Of a stretch of 64,000 nucleotides of DNA, positions 1-9,725 are shown in pieces. Position 1 is the first letter of the stretch. Every line of letters starts with the position of its first letter. The DNA lies in contig CM067371.1 of the NCBI GenBank assembly GCA_034401795.1, forward strand, positions 81,798,628-81,862,627, written 5' to 3'. The notes beneath the pieces were generated by a model. The model ran no database searches, was not told the origin of the DNA, and was given only the letters and a program-made list of their open reading frames with translations. Origin of the DNA: Chaetoderma sp. LZ-2023a. Lineage: Eukaryota; Mollusca; Caudofoveata; Chaetodermatida; Chaetodermatidae. The translations under genes and the position numbers were made by a program.

Positions 1-1520
1 CAAATAGTCACCTTAGGGGGCTCAGTATTTGAACTGTGAAAAGGCCCAGCTAGACTAAGTTTTCAACTCGTCTGTGAAGGCAGGAGAATCAACGTGACGT
101 CACAATCAGTCAATGTCCGTTACCAGTTTACATAGTACGAAAATCTCTATATAGCTACGAAGAGAAACGGAAAGTATGTTCCGATTACAGGTTATTAGAC
201 CTAATATAAATTGTTGTAGCTATCATGCACATAAATAGAAGATAAAAAGGTGATAGCTCCATCGGGTTTGCATCTAAGAACTGCCCAAACGCTTGCACTG
301 TTGCATATTTTCAATGTCCCCAGTACAGTCTGCTACAATATAGTAGTGAGAAATTAATATGTCTGGTGGTTTTGACAGCTAATTTCTGTCCTATATCTAT
401 GGTATATAAGCCTAACTCTAGCACAGAGTCTTTAGGAAATACAATACCGTGGTGGAATTTAGAAAATCTCATTTTATGCCACCGTCCCACATATTTAGGT
501 CCATCCTGTTACACATACACAAATATGTAAAATAATAATTACTCCCTCTGTTGTTATTTATGCATATTTTGTCTATACAACCGCGTAATATCAGGTTTGG
601 TAATAAAACCATTTTTTATCAAGTTTAACATGAACACGGAGGCTGCAGCAAAGGATTGGTAAGTTAACTTGATCTAGTATACTTTTTGCATGTTTTTGAT
701 GTTACGGGTGTATTTTACTAAACTCAAAAGTTACATTTAGCAATAATAGAATTCTTGGAAGATGAAGTTGATACAATACCACATGCACGTGTTCATTCTT
801 TTTTTAGGGAGGACTCATTAATTTATTTCAACATAATTCTTGATTGGTCCTTCCTGTAGCAATCCCTCCTGTTGCGCAATATTATGTTACAGGAGTGACT
901 GTTTTTGTAACATGATATACTAAATATGGCCAACATCGCAATATTATTCGAAGTATGCAATATTTTGCAACAAATCCTAACAAGATATTAGATAAGTATG
1001 TATAAACATAACATGTGATGTCGTCGATGTCATATTACATTATGATCATAATGTAATGTGCAATGGACATTATCACCGTCACAGGAGAGACAGGATTTGT
1101 AACAGTAGGGACAGATTCTCCCTGATCATACAAAGATTCAAGGAAATCATATTCATTTGATGCATGGATGCACACGCATGCACACACATTCATACGCACA
1201 CAACCACACACACATTAGACTAAGATTGTATGGGTAATAATCAATGGGCACATATCACCATTACAGGAGAGACACAAGTCGTCGTTCTCATGATTCTTGC
1301 CGTTGCTAATATTGTCGTTGAACTGTTGTCGGGTGTAAGTGTTGGATGCAATGTAAAATTGGATGGGAGGGGGGCACTTTATTTCACTTGGGGTGCTTCC
1401 CCTAGGGGTTGCGAAATGAAAGCAAATCTGAAAAAAGTGAAAGATTATGATGTCGCAAAGGGTATATGCGGTGCCTGTTCCTGCCAGATGAACTGTTGTC
1501 GGGTGTAAGTGTTGGATGCA
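1..1520. other. AT-rich non-coding flank with a short direct duplication
   Basis: No supported gene. At about 1141-1215 there is CA-rich simple sequence. A unit of about 170 bp containing GTTGTCGGGTGTAAGTG is present at about 1323 and again at about 1494, next to the palindrome's outer end. A short reading frame at 630 followed by a GTAAGT donor-like site is too weak to call an exon. Confidence 0.5.
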
Positions 1521-1854
1521 ATGTAAAATTGGATGGGAGGGGCACTTTATTTCACTTGGGGTGGGATGGGGACAGTAGTAGTGTCGGGTCAAAATAATAC
1601 CACCTCCCTCAACTGGATTTCCATTTAGACAAATGAGCCCCAACCTCCCTCAACTGGATTTCCATTTAGACAAATGAGCCCCACCACACTCTCAATCCCT
1701 GGGGCGTAGGTTGTGGGGGGCACCATGGATCGCCGAACGGCTGCCATGGAGGTAGGATCATCCCGACACTACTACTATCAGGGGCTAAACGCCCATTTAA
1801 AAACAAGCCTCCACAGTGACATACACCACTGATCGCCATCAACCACAGGGCTGG

Positions 1855-1855
1855 C

Positions 1856-1887
<32 letters not shown>

Positions 1888-1936
1888 CTCTCTCTCGCTC
1901 TCTCTCTCGCTCGCTCTCTGTCTCGATCTCTCGCAC

Positions 1937-1993
<57 letters not shown>

Positions 1994-1996
1994 TCT
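1855..1996. repeat. (CT)n microsatellite in left palindrome arm
   Basis: Nearly uninterrupted CT dinucleotides with a few CG and GT substitutions. Its mirror at 7404-7497 is AG and shorter, so the two arms have changed independently in length. Long SL-repeat reading frames here are artefacts of the repeat. Confidence 0.9.
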
Positions 1997-2304
1997 GTGT
2001 AGGCTCAGACAAACACGTAGTCTCTGCCAGAGTCGCATCGGCATGATGGGACCACTCATAGGGGCTTCCATCTACCTCAACAACGCTCACATGGGAGGAG
2101 ACTAAACTGATTACCATGTGACCCACGGCAGACTCTGGCATGTTCACATGTTACACAGAGAATCGGGTGCTGAGCAGGGGTCGCCAGCAGACAACCAGGG
2201 CCTACCCTCTCCACCCCATAGAAGTGGCAGACAGACTCGATCGCTTTACGTGGGTGAAAGTGGTCGTAGATGTTTCTCTGCTAGGGGTCGACCCAAGGAT
2301 TGTA

Positions 2305-2412
2305 CTAGGGGTCATCCCGGAAGTAGGCCCACTTGGCATCCAATATCATGGCAGTCTCAGCGCCCTGTGCAAATGCTGTAGACGCCAGCACGAGCAGTAT
2401 GATGAGAATCAT
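2305..2412 (-). CDS. Small signal-peptide ORF, left arm
   Basis: A 35-residue ORF starting MILIILLVLASTAFAQ looks like a signal peptide: a hydrophobic core, then AFA before a Gln, as at a signal peptidase site. The same ORF is at 6984-7091 in the other arm. The frame ends at TAG, but continues after it, through a second TAG, for about 75 more codons containing several CxxC-like cysteine pairs before a TGA. The same arrangement occurs in both arms. A longer frame on the opposite strand (2140-2526) overlaps it, so which strand is coding is uncertain. No family was recognised. Confidence 0.35.
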   Translation of the reverse strand: MILIILLVLASTAFAQGAETAMILDAKWAYFRDDP

Positions 2413-2546
2413 GGCTATATATGCCCTGTTCCATCTGGATCGATAGTGATCTTCATCCCCTCATGGGCAGGGGCTAGCTGCTTCACTCTGCCGCCGGCTA
2501 AGAAACGTAGCTCTAGGACTATATGAGTCGTTTGTGGGATAGTTAG

Positions 2547-3339
2547 TCAGACTCGCTGAAGCAGTTTAACAGCACCCTTGACTTTAGAGACATGTGACAC
2601 CCCATCTACCCGTAGGGTGCCCTCCTGGAGGTTAACAGCTTCTTCTGGTCCATCGAATGGACGACGCAGCAGGAGCTTTCCACCTGTAACCTCGATCCGG
2701 TGACCCACCCTCGTCAGGAAGACACCTTCACCTATGTAGGTGAGGAAGGAGGATCCCCGATTGTAGAGCTTTCGAACTGTCCCAACCTTTTTCACAACAG
2801 TGGAGAGGGGAGCAACCTCTATGTCAACGACTGCGTGAGGCCTATGTAGGGGCAACCATGTTTGCCAGTCACCCCCAGGTCCAGCGCAGTCCCACACTTC
2901 ATTCTTCTCAAATATGAACTGCAGGTTTTTTTGCCAGAGTCAATAGCAGGCCATAATGGGCCATCGGCGGGGCACGGCTCGAATAGGGTTTGACCAGATG
3001 AAAGCTGAGGTCGTTATTTAGGGTGTTGATGTCTGCCACCTCTGTATCCGAGAGCTCAATCAACGGCTCGAGGATGTACTTCCCTTTCGTGAAATCGTAC
3101 CGAAACACAATCTTGTGGCCATCTATGTTGCGACCCAGGCGCTCCTTCATCACATCCTTGAAGTCTGGGAGCAGCTCCACCCAATCACCACCAATGGGGT
3201 GGAGTGAGAATGCCTTTGAGCCTGCTTCGTACTGTAGGGCGAATGACTTGCCATGGCTCTCTTCTACCATGGCAGCATCAACTGCGTACACATCTGTCAG
3301 GTCAGCAAGACCAGTCGAGTGAGCAAATATGCGTTCCAT
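2547..3339 (-). pseudogene. Unrecognised ~265-residue protein, left arm, frameshifted
   Basis: The frame opens with MERIFAHSTGLADLTDVYAV at 3339 and runs to a break near 2925, where a run of seven T replaces the six A/T seen in the other arm. It then continues in another frame as WDCAGPGGDWQTW to the TGA at 2547. The right-arm copy (6059-6849) is intact across this site but broken elsewhere, so the ancestral gene was one frame of about 265 codons. It is soluble-looking, rich in beta-type alternation, with no cysteine clusters or membrane segments. It is divergent from the gene at 3378, with a 38-bp gap that may hold a two-way promoter. Function unknown. Confidence 0.55.
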
Positions 3340-3377
3340 AGCATGCTATAGGAGGGGTTTAAACAAGACATATAACG

Positions 3378-3754
3378 ATGCCGATTGCCCGACTGGCGCT
3401 CTCCGGTGGTGAGAACGTAATCTCACCCTCTCTAGAGGGGAGACGGGTGGTACTGTACCGTGTAGAATGGGTCCTCTTCGAGGTGCCCCAGGGGGCACAA
3501 CATACATACTCGCCGATGTGCTACATCAACCTCCGGGCAGTACACACAGCAGCTCACTAGTAGAAGTCAGCAGGGACGAGATAGAGTATCTCCCAGGTGC
3601 CAACAGCAACCTGTGGAAAGCTATTAGTCCTAGCATGTTCACAGCTGTAAATCACCTGTTTGACAGCCCCTCCATTAACATATATGCATGCACGGATGGT
3701 ATATCGGATGCCCATTTAGAGTTTACACTCTTATTACTCATTGACCTGACATGA
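3378..3754 (+). pseudogene. Unrecognised ~125-residue protein, left arm, frame break shared by both arms
   Basis: The frame starts MPIARLALSGGENVISPSLE at 3378 and stops at 3560. A protein-like continuation (EVSRDEIEYLPGANSN, then SINIYA) lies in another frame and ends with TGA at 3754. The change of frame occurs at the same place in the right arm (5644-6020), so it predates the duplication or is functional. The C-terminal stretch alternates hydrophobic residues like beta strands. The stop overlaps the ATG of the next gene at 3751 (ATGA). I do not recognise the family; a small capsid or jelly-roll role is speculation. Confidence 0.45.
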
Positions 3755-4215
3755 TATCATACCAGCATTATCTGACCTTGGACGAGATGATGAAGAAAGA
3801 GGTTCGCCCCTTCATGACCCCTGCACAGATAAAGGCCTTAAGTGAACAGAGGCTCGCACTGCAACAAGAAGGAGAGCAACTACAGCGTGAGAACTGGTAT
3901 CAACAGAACGCAAGCCTTGCAAGGAGGCGAAGGAACAGTGAAAATTTCCGATACTGGTAGGCCCTCCTGGAGGAGAGTAAGCAGGACGCAGGAGTCTTGA
4001 CAGACGACGATGAGCTAGATGTCTTCACAGACGAGGATGAGCCAGGTGGCTTCTCAGACGAGGATGAGCCAGATGTCATACAGTGGAAGGAGAAAATGGC
4101 GCAGAAGTGTAAGACCAAGAAAACCATCCAGCGGCGGACCTACTATCTTGGTGATAAGGTGAAGTTCCAGATGCCACGTCTCAGAAAGCTACTGGCACCC
4201 GACAGTGCTGGATGA
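3751..4215 (+). pseudogene. Charged coiled-coil/acidic protein, left arm, one TAG
   Basis: One frame of 155 codons from ATG 3751 to TGA 4213-4215, interrupted only by TAG at 3958-3960. The right arm has CAG (Gln) at that codon. Residues 10-60 are Gln/Glu/Arg-rich and probably helical (QRLALQQEGEQLQ). The middle carries two DEDEP-type acidic repeats (DVFTDEDEP, GGFSDEDEP). The end is basic (KCKTKKTIQRR). It overlaps the upstream gene by 4 bases, suggesting compact virus-like packing. The family is not recognised; scaffold-like proteins can look this way, but that is not evidence. Confidence 0.5.
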
Positions 4216-4235
4216 CCTCGGTCTAAGAGACATCT

Positions 4236-5162
4236 TCCAAATGTGTTTTACAATATATTTTGTGTGAAATGACAACTTCAGTGTTCTACATTCCTAAATG
4301 CAGTAATCCTACAGCAGTGCTACAAATCCCAAGAGCAAATTCAGCGAACTATGGACGAAAGTCTGTCCTGTTGAAAAACATGTCCTTCCTGTAACACAAT
4401 TGTCCTTCCTGTTATAAAGCTTCCTCCCCCAAAATACACAAATATAATATTCCTCTGGGCTCTAATCTGGAATGGAGATCGCATTGCAATAACAAATCAC
4501 TATTTTAACAAACAAGTGTTTACCACTATGACAGCAAGTCACTTAGAAATCAGAAAACCCAATCCAAGTCAAATGCACTTTACATAAATGTGTTGCATAA
4601 TACTTGAATTAACTAAAATTATGTTCACTCATACCAATTTTGTCTACATAAATCACAAAATTGTAGTTGTTTGGACTTTTAGGCATTAAGAACGAAATGA
4701 TTCTAATTATATTTTCATATTAAGCTTCAAAATACATTTGTGTTACAGGATGGACAAAATCCACATGCTCACAATAGTAAGGCACCAGGGATTATTTAAA
4801 AGGGATTATGTTAAGCTGCCATTTTATCTTTTCTGGCATCTACTTTGATCATTCAATTGAGATACTTAATAAAAGTTGTCCTTTAAGTAAATAAATCTCT
4901 TTGTTTTACTGACCCAATATACCTGCATATTTTGATATTGACTCATATATATATATATATATATATCTGCTGGAGTCGCCAGCCATGTACTATACCCCCC
5001 CCCCCCCTCGTCAGCAGTCAGGGAAGGGTATATTTCTGGTTGCTTCCGCCACTCTGATTTTGCCATGGTATACCTGGAGATTAACCCTGCATCACCTGCA
5101 GAATCTGCTAATGAGTCATAGAAGTGTTCATTTTGGAGAACGAGGCTTGCTGGTTTCGAGAC
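4236..5162. other. Single-copy centre of the palindrome, no gene seen
   Basis: AT-rich spacer with a (TA)n run at about 4947-4966 and a 14-C tract at about 4994-5007. No convincing coding frame, terminal repeat or replication gene was found. Confidence 0.6.
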
Positions 5163-5182
5163 AGATGACTCTTAGACCGAGG

Positions 5183-5647
5183 TCATCCAGCACTGTCGGG
5201 TGCCAGTAGCTTTCTGAAACGTGGCATCTGGAACTTCACCTTATCACCAAGATAGTGGGTCCGCCGCTTGATGGTTTTCTTGGTCTTACACTTCTGCGCC
5301 ATTTTCTCTTTCCACTGTATGACATCTGGCGCATCCTCGTCTGAGAAGCCACCTGGCTCATCCTCGTCTGTGAAGACATCTAGCTCATCGTCGTCTGTCA
5401 AGACTCCTGCGTCCTGCTTACTCTCCTCCAGGAGGGCCTGCCAGTATCGGAAATTTTCACTTTTCCTTCGCCCCCTTGCAAGGCTTGCGTTCTGTTGATA
5501 CCAGTTCTCCCGCTGTAGTTGCTCTCCTTCTTGTTACAGTGCGAGCCTCTGTTCACTTAAGGCCTTTATCTGTGCAGGGGTCATGAAGGGGCGAACCTCT
5601 TTCTTCATCATCTCGTCCAAGGTCAGATAATGCTGGTATGATATCAT
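5183..5647 (-). pseudogene. Charged coiled-coil/acidic protein, right arm, one TAA
   Basis: Mirror of 3751-4215. It is continuous except for TAA at 5534-5536 (codon 38), where the left arm has CAA (Gln). At the codon that is TAG in the left arm this copy has CAG. Each arm therefore has one different Gln-to-stop change, so the pre-duplication gene was open. It has the same acidic repeats and basic C-terminus; DEDEP is changed to DEDAP in the second repeat. Confidence 0.5.
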
Positions 5648-6020
5648 GTCAGGTCAATGAGTAATAAGAGTGTAAACTCTAAATGGGCATCCGATATACC
5701 ATCCAAGCTGGCATATATGTTAATGGAGGGGCTGTCAAACAGGTGATTTACAGCTGTGAACATGCTAGGACTGATAGCTTTCCACACGTTGCTGTTGGCA
5801 CCTGGGAGATACTCTATCACGTCCCTGCTGACTTCTACTAGTGAGCTGCTGTGTGTACTGCCCGGAGGTTGATGTAGCACATCGGCGAGTATGTATGTTG
5901 TGCCCCCTGGGGCACCTCGAAGAGGACCCATTCTACACGGTACTGTACCACCCTTCTCCCCTCTAGAGAGGGTGAGATTACGTTCTCACCACCGGAGAGC
6001 GGCAGTCGGGCAAACGGCAT
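5644..6020 (-). pseudogene. Unrecognised ~125-residue protein, right arm
   Basis: Mirror of 3378-3754, starting MPFARLPLSGGENVISPS. The first frame stops at 5838, and the protein-like second half (EVSRDVIEYLPGANSN) is in the other frame to 5644, exactly as in the left arm. Differences between arms are few and mostly change amino acids. Function unknown. Confidence 0.45.
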
Positions 6021-6058
6021 CGTTATATGTCTTGTTTAAACCCCTCCTATAGCATGCT

Positions 6059-6849
6059 ATGGAACCCATATTTGCTCACTCGACTGGTCTTGCTGCTCTG
6101 ACAGATGTGTACGCAGTTGATGCTGCCATGGTAGAAGAGAGCGATGCAAGTCATTCGCCCTACAGTACGAAGCAAGCTCAAAGGCATTCTCCCTCCACCC
6201 CATTGGTGGTGATTGGGTGGAGCTGCTCCCAGACCTCAAGGATGTGATGAAGGAGCGCCTGGGTCGCAACATAGATGGCCACAAGATTGTGTTTCGGTAC
6301 GATTTCCCGAAATGGAAGTACATCCTCGAGCCGTTGATTGAGCTCTCGGTTACAGAGGTGGCAGACATCAACACCCTAAATAACGACCTCAGCTTTCATC
6401 TGGTCAAACCCTATTCGAGCCGTGCCCCGCCGATGGCCCATTATGGCCTGCTATTGACCCTGGCAAAAAACCTGCAGTTCATATTTGAGAAGAATGAAGT
6501 GTGGGACTGCGCTGGACCTGGGGGTGACTGGCAAACATGGTTTGCCCTACATAGGCCTCATGCAGTCATTGACATAGAGGTTGCTCCCCTCTCCACTGTT
6601 GTGAAAAAGGATGGGACAGTTCGAAAGCTCTACAATCGGGGATCCTCCTTCCTCACCTACATAGGTGAAGGTGTCTCCCTGACGAGCGTGGGTCACCGGA
6701 TCGGGGTTACAGGTGGAAAGCTCCTGCTGCGTCGTCCATTCAATGGACCAGAAGAAGCTGTTAACCTCCAGGAGGGCACCCTACGGGTAGATGGGGTGTC
6801 ACATGTCTCCAAAGTCAAGGGTGCTGTTAAACTGCTTCAGCGAGTCTGA
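6059..6849 (+). pseudogene. Unrecognised ~265-residue protein, right arm, frameshifted
   Basis: Mirror of 2547-3339. A one-base loss near 6145 in the segment after MVEES puts the first ~60 codons out of frame. From about 6160 the frame is open to the TGA at 6849 (ELLPDLKDVMKERLGRNIDG, later GPGGDWQTW and GAVKLLQRV). The left-arm copy is intact at the 6145 site. Substitutions between the copies are mainly non-synonymous, so neither seems to have been under selection since the duplication. Confidence 0.55.
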
Positions 6850-6983
6850 CTCACTATCCCGCAAACGACTCATATAGTCCTAGAGCTACGTTTCTTAGCC
6901 GGCGGCAGAGTGAAGCAGCTAGCCCCTGCCAATGAGGGGATGAAGATCACTATCGATCCAGATGGAACAGGGCATATATAGCC

Positions 6984-7091
6984 ATGATTCTCATCATACT
7001 GCTCGTGCTGGCGTCTACAGCATTTGCACAGGGCGCTGAGACTGCCATGATATTGGATGCCAAGTGGGCCTACTTCCGGGATGACCCCTAG
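6984..7091 (+). CDS. Small signal-peptide ORF, right arm
   Basis: Same 35-residue ORF as at 2305-2412, with a typical hydrophobic signal (ILIILLVLASTAFA). A short in-frame segment with MKITIDPDGTGHI lies just upstream (about 6940-6981). After the TAG at 7089 the frame stays open past one more TAG to a TGA, with eight cysteines downstream in the left arm and seven here. Confidence 0.35.
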   Translation: MILIILLVLASTAFAQGAETAMILDAKWAYFRDDP

Positions 7092-7399
7092 TACAATCCT
7101 TGGGTCGACCTCTAGCAGAGAAACATCTACGACCACTTTCACCCACGTAAAGCGATCGAGTCTGTCTGCCACTTCTATGGGGTGGAGAGGGTAGGGCCTG
7201 GTTGTCTGCTGGAGACCCCTGCTCAGCACCAGATTCTCTGTGTAACATGTGAACATGCCAGAGTCTGCCGTGGGTCACATGCTAATCAGTTTAATCTCCT
7301 CCCAGGTGAGCGTTGTTGAGGTAGATGGAAGCCACTATGGGTGGTCCCATCATGCCGATGCGACTCTGGCAGAGACTACGTGTTTGTCTGAGCCTACAC

Positions 7400-7403
<4 letters not shown>

Positions 7404-7449
<46 letters not shown>

Positions 7450-7460
7450 GAGAGCGAGAG

Positions 7461-7497
<37 letters not shown>
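7404..7497. repeat. (AG)n microsatellite in right palindrome arm
   Basis: AG dinucleotide array, mirror of the CT array at 1855-1996. The strings of Arg-Glu frames are artefacts. Confidence 0.9.
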
Positions 7498-7499
<2 letters not shown>

Positions 7500-7832
7500 C
7501 CAGCCCTGTGGTTGATGGCGATCAGTGGTGTATGTCACTGTGGAGGCTTGTTTCTAAATGGGCGTTTAGCCCCTGATAGTAGTAGTGTCGGGATGATCCT
7601 ACCTCCATGGCAGCCGTTCGGTGATCCATGGTGCCCCCCACAACCTACGCCTCAGGGATTGAGAGTGTGGTGGGGCTCATTTGTCTAAATGGAAATCCAG
7701 TTGAGGGAGGTTGGGGCTCATTTGTCTAAATGGAAATCCAGTTGAGGGAGGTGGTATCATTTTGACCCGACACTACCACTCTCCCCATCCCACCCAAAGT
7801 GAAATAAAGTGCCCCCCCATCCAATTTTACAT

Positions 7833-9133
7833 CGAATGGTGATAGGGTGTGGCCTTAGAGCCCACCACACCCTCTGGGAGGGCCACCATAGATGGAAATC
7901 CGTTTGTCTCTCCCCTCCATAAATAAGCAAAGAACCGCTTTCTAAATGTTTCTTTAATGTGACATAAGGTCTGAGGAGAGATGCTTCATGGGGTATCGGC
8001 AACGGTACCGAGTACCCTCGCCAGCAAGACTTATTCATTAAATTAATTTGGTGCTAAGCCATTCGCAGCCTAACATGTGTGTCTGGACCTAATATCTAGA
8101 TGTTAGCCTAGGCTCTTGAGAAGGCCTACAGAAATAAAACTAGCACCAACTAAAAGCAATATCTTGAGCTCACACAGGATGACGGTGCTGGATTCCATGG
8201 AAATCAGCCACCTCATCTTCACATAAACACCACATGCATCCAACATCAAATGACTACACTAGGGCAAATCGTATTATAATATTTGCAATTGTTCTTAAAA
8301 TGAGGGTGGCCCTTTTTACCACTCTCCTCCTCCGCTTCAGCGTGTTAGGGATTTTCCTGTGATGGAGGCCCGCTTGAGGCACTTTTATCTAAAAAATTAT
8401 AATATTCTTTTATGGCTAGGTTCTTCATTTTGCCTTGCATGTTTATGGTAGGCCACGCCTCTCTCTCTCTTTTCTGTTTTCTTCTTCAGTTTCGGCGTTG
8501 TAGGCATTTTCCTGTGACGGAGGCCCGCGTGAGGCACTTTCCTCTCACAAACCAATAATTTTTGGCCAGCGTGAGGCAGATGTAGTTTATATTAAATCAA
8601 CTGACGTACCATACCCGGACCTTCCCTCACAAGGGTACCTTCCACGAGACCGTCTATATATCTATATATGACTAAATCCGTTAGGTACATCTGGCGAGGC
8701 ATAAAGACGACCCACGACTTTTTGTTTTAATGTACACCGTTAATAAGCAGCAAACAAGTAACATTGTTTGACTCTTTTACTTCTTGATAGTAAATTGCCT
8801 CATTATGACTATCCAACCGTAGGAATGACGGCAAGGCACACTGGTGATACAAACAGCTGAGATGAAATGATAGTGTTCAATTTCTGCACGAATGGCTGCA
8901 CGAGCCCACTGGAACGTGATCGTTCCACCGGCCCTAGAGACCGGTCTTTGTGGACACCAGAGATGTGTGGCAACGATTGCCAATCCACGAGGTTAGTTAG
9001 CCAGCGATACGTCATGGGAGAGCCACATGACCTCTGGCGGCTACAATTTGGAGCTCAGTTGTGAATATGCTCTGATAGGAAAAAGTCAGGTGTCAGACAT
9101 ATAGGCCCAAGTCCAAAGCATGCAGATGATTAG
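7833..9133. other. Non-coding interval with a duplicated ~45-bp segment
   Basis: No supported gene. A segment containing TTTTCCTGTGA and GGAGGCCCGC, ending in GAGGCACTTT, occurs at about 8350 and again at about 8505, suggesting a local duplication of about 155 bp. Confidence 0.5.
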
Positions 9134-9725
9134 ACCAGGCGCCCAGGAAAGTTAATCAACCCAACAGCTGTAAAAGGTTTGATGTACGAGATAAGTCCGC
9201 TCTGTGGTACTATGTATAAATCTGAATTGCTGCAAAGTCACAACCCGTGCATGCTGTGACAGAAAGGGCGCGAATCAAGGGTTCAAATCTACATTTATTC
9301 AACCTATCTGCTGCAAGGTTAAAAATTGTGCCATGGGTTTCTTCAAGGGTCACCATATGCAAAAATGCCTGTGACAGCAATTTAACGTTGAACATCTCGG
9401 AGGACAGTAGACTTCCGGTGGTCAACACAATGTATTTAATTAACCCACGTCCTGCAAGGTTAAAATTAATTTATATCGAGAGCTTAGGCATAGTATAATC
9501 GCAAAACATCGATGACAGCAAAATTAACCTGTGCTTTCTTGGTGACAGCATCCATCTTTTAAGAATGGTGTCGAAATCTTCCAAATGGTTATTTATTCAA
9601 CCCAAGTACTGCAAGCGTCAAATCACTTTTAATTGACAGTCCATACATATATGAGTGTCAAAACATCAATGACAGTAAAATAAGCCCGTGCTTTCCACAT
9701 GACAGCAACTCCTTTTGGAAGGGTG
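9134..9725 (+). repeat. Left terminal inverted repeat of the 8.87-kb element
   Basis: Matches the reverse complement of 17416-18003. It contains two or three diverged ~115-bp subunits, each with an 'AACCCAxGTxCTGCAAG' box and TGACAGCA boxes. Confidence 0.85.

Larger units (their letters stand above)
1521..7832. mobile_element. Giant imperfect palindrome carrying an inverted duplicated gene cassette
   Basis: Positions 1521-4235 reappear as reverse complement at 5163-7832, with only scattered mismatches and small indels. The 0.93-kb centre is single-copy. Each arm holds, from the centre outward, an acidic coiled-coil-like gene, a ~125-residue gene, a divergent ~265-residue gene, a small signal-peptide ORF and a CT/AG microsatellite. 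The arms look distinctly GC-richer than the flanks, which fits foreign or virus-like DNA. Arm differences are mostly non-synonymous, so the duplication seems to have diverged neutrally. No integrase, polymerase or transposase was recognised, and no target duplication flanks it. It could be a foldback transposon, an integrated inverted-dimer replication form of an unknown element, or a local inverted duplication. Confidence 0.8.

Noticed and set aside
630..658. MNTEAAAKD followed by GTAAGT, as a first exon
   Set aside because: Too short; no downstream exon or promoter found.
1816..2046. Ser/Leu-repeat reading frames over the CT array (and Arg/Glu frames at 7249-7576 and 41660-41923)
   Set aside because: Dinucleotide repeats with no coding flanks; artefacts.
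2140..2526. 128-codon plus-strand frame in the palindrome (mirror 6870-7256)
   Set aside because: Open in both arms, but antisense to a signal-peptide ORF and without recognisable motifs. Arm conservation is explained by the recent duplication, so it is mentioned only as a competing strand.
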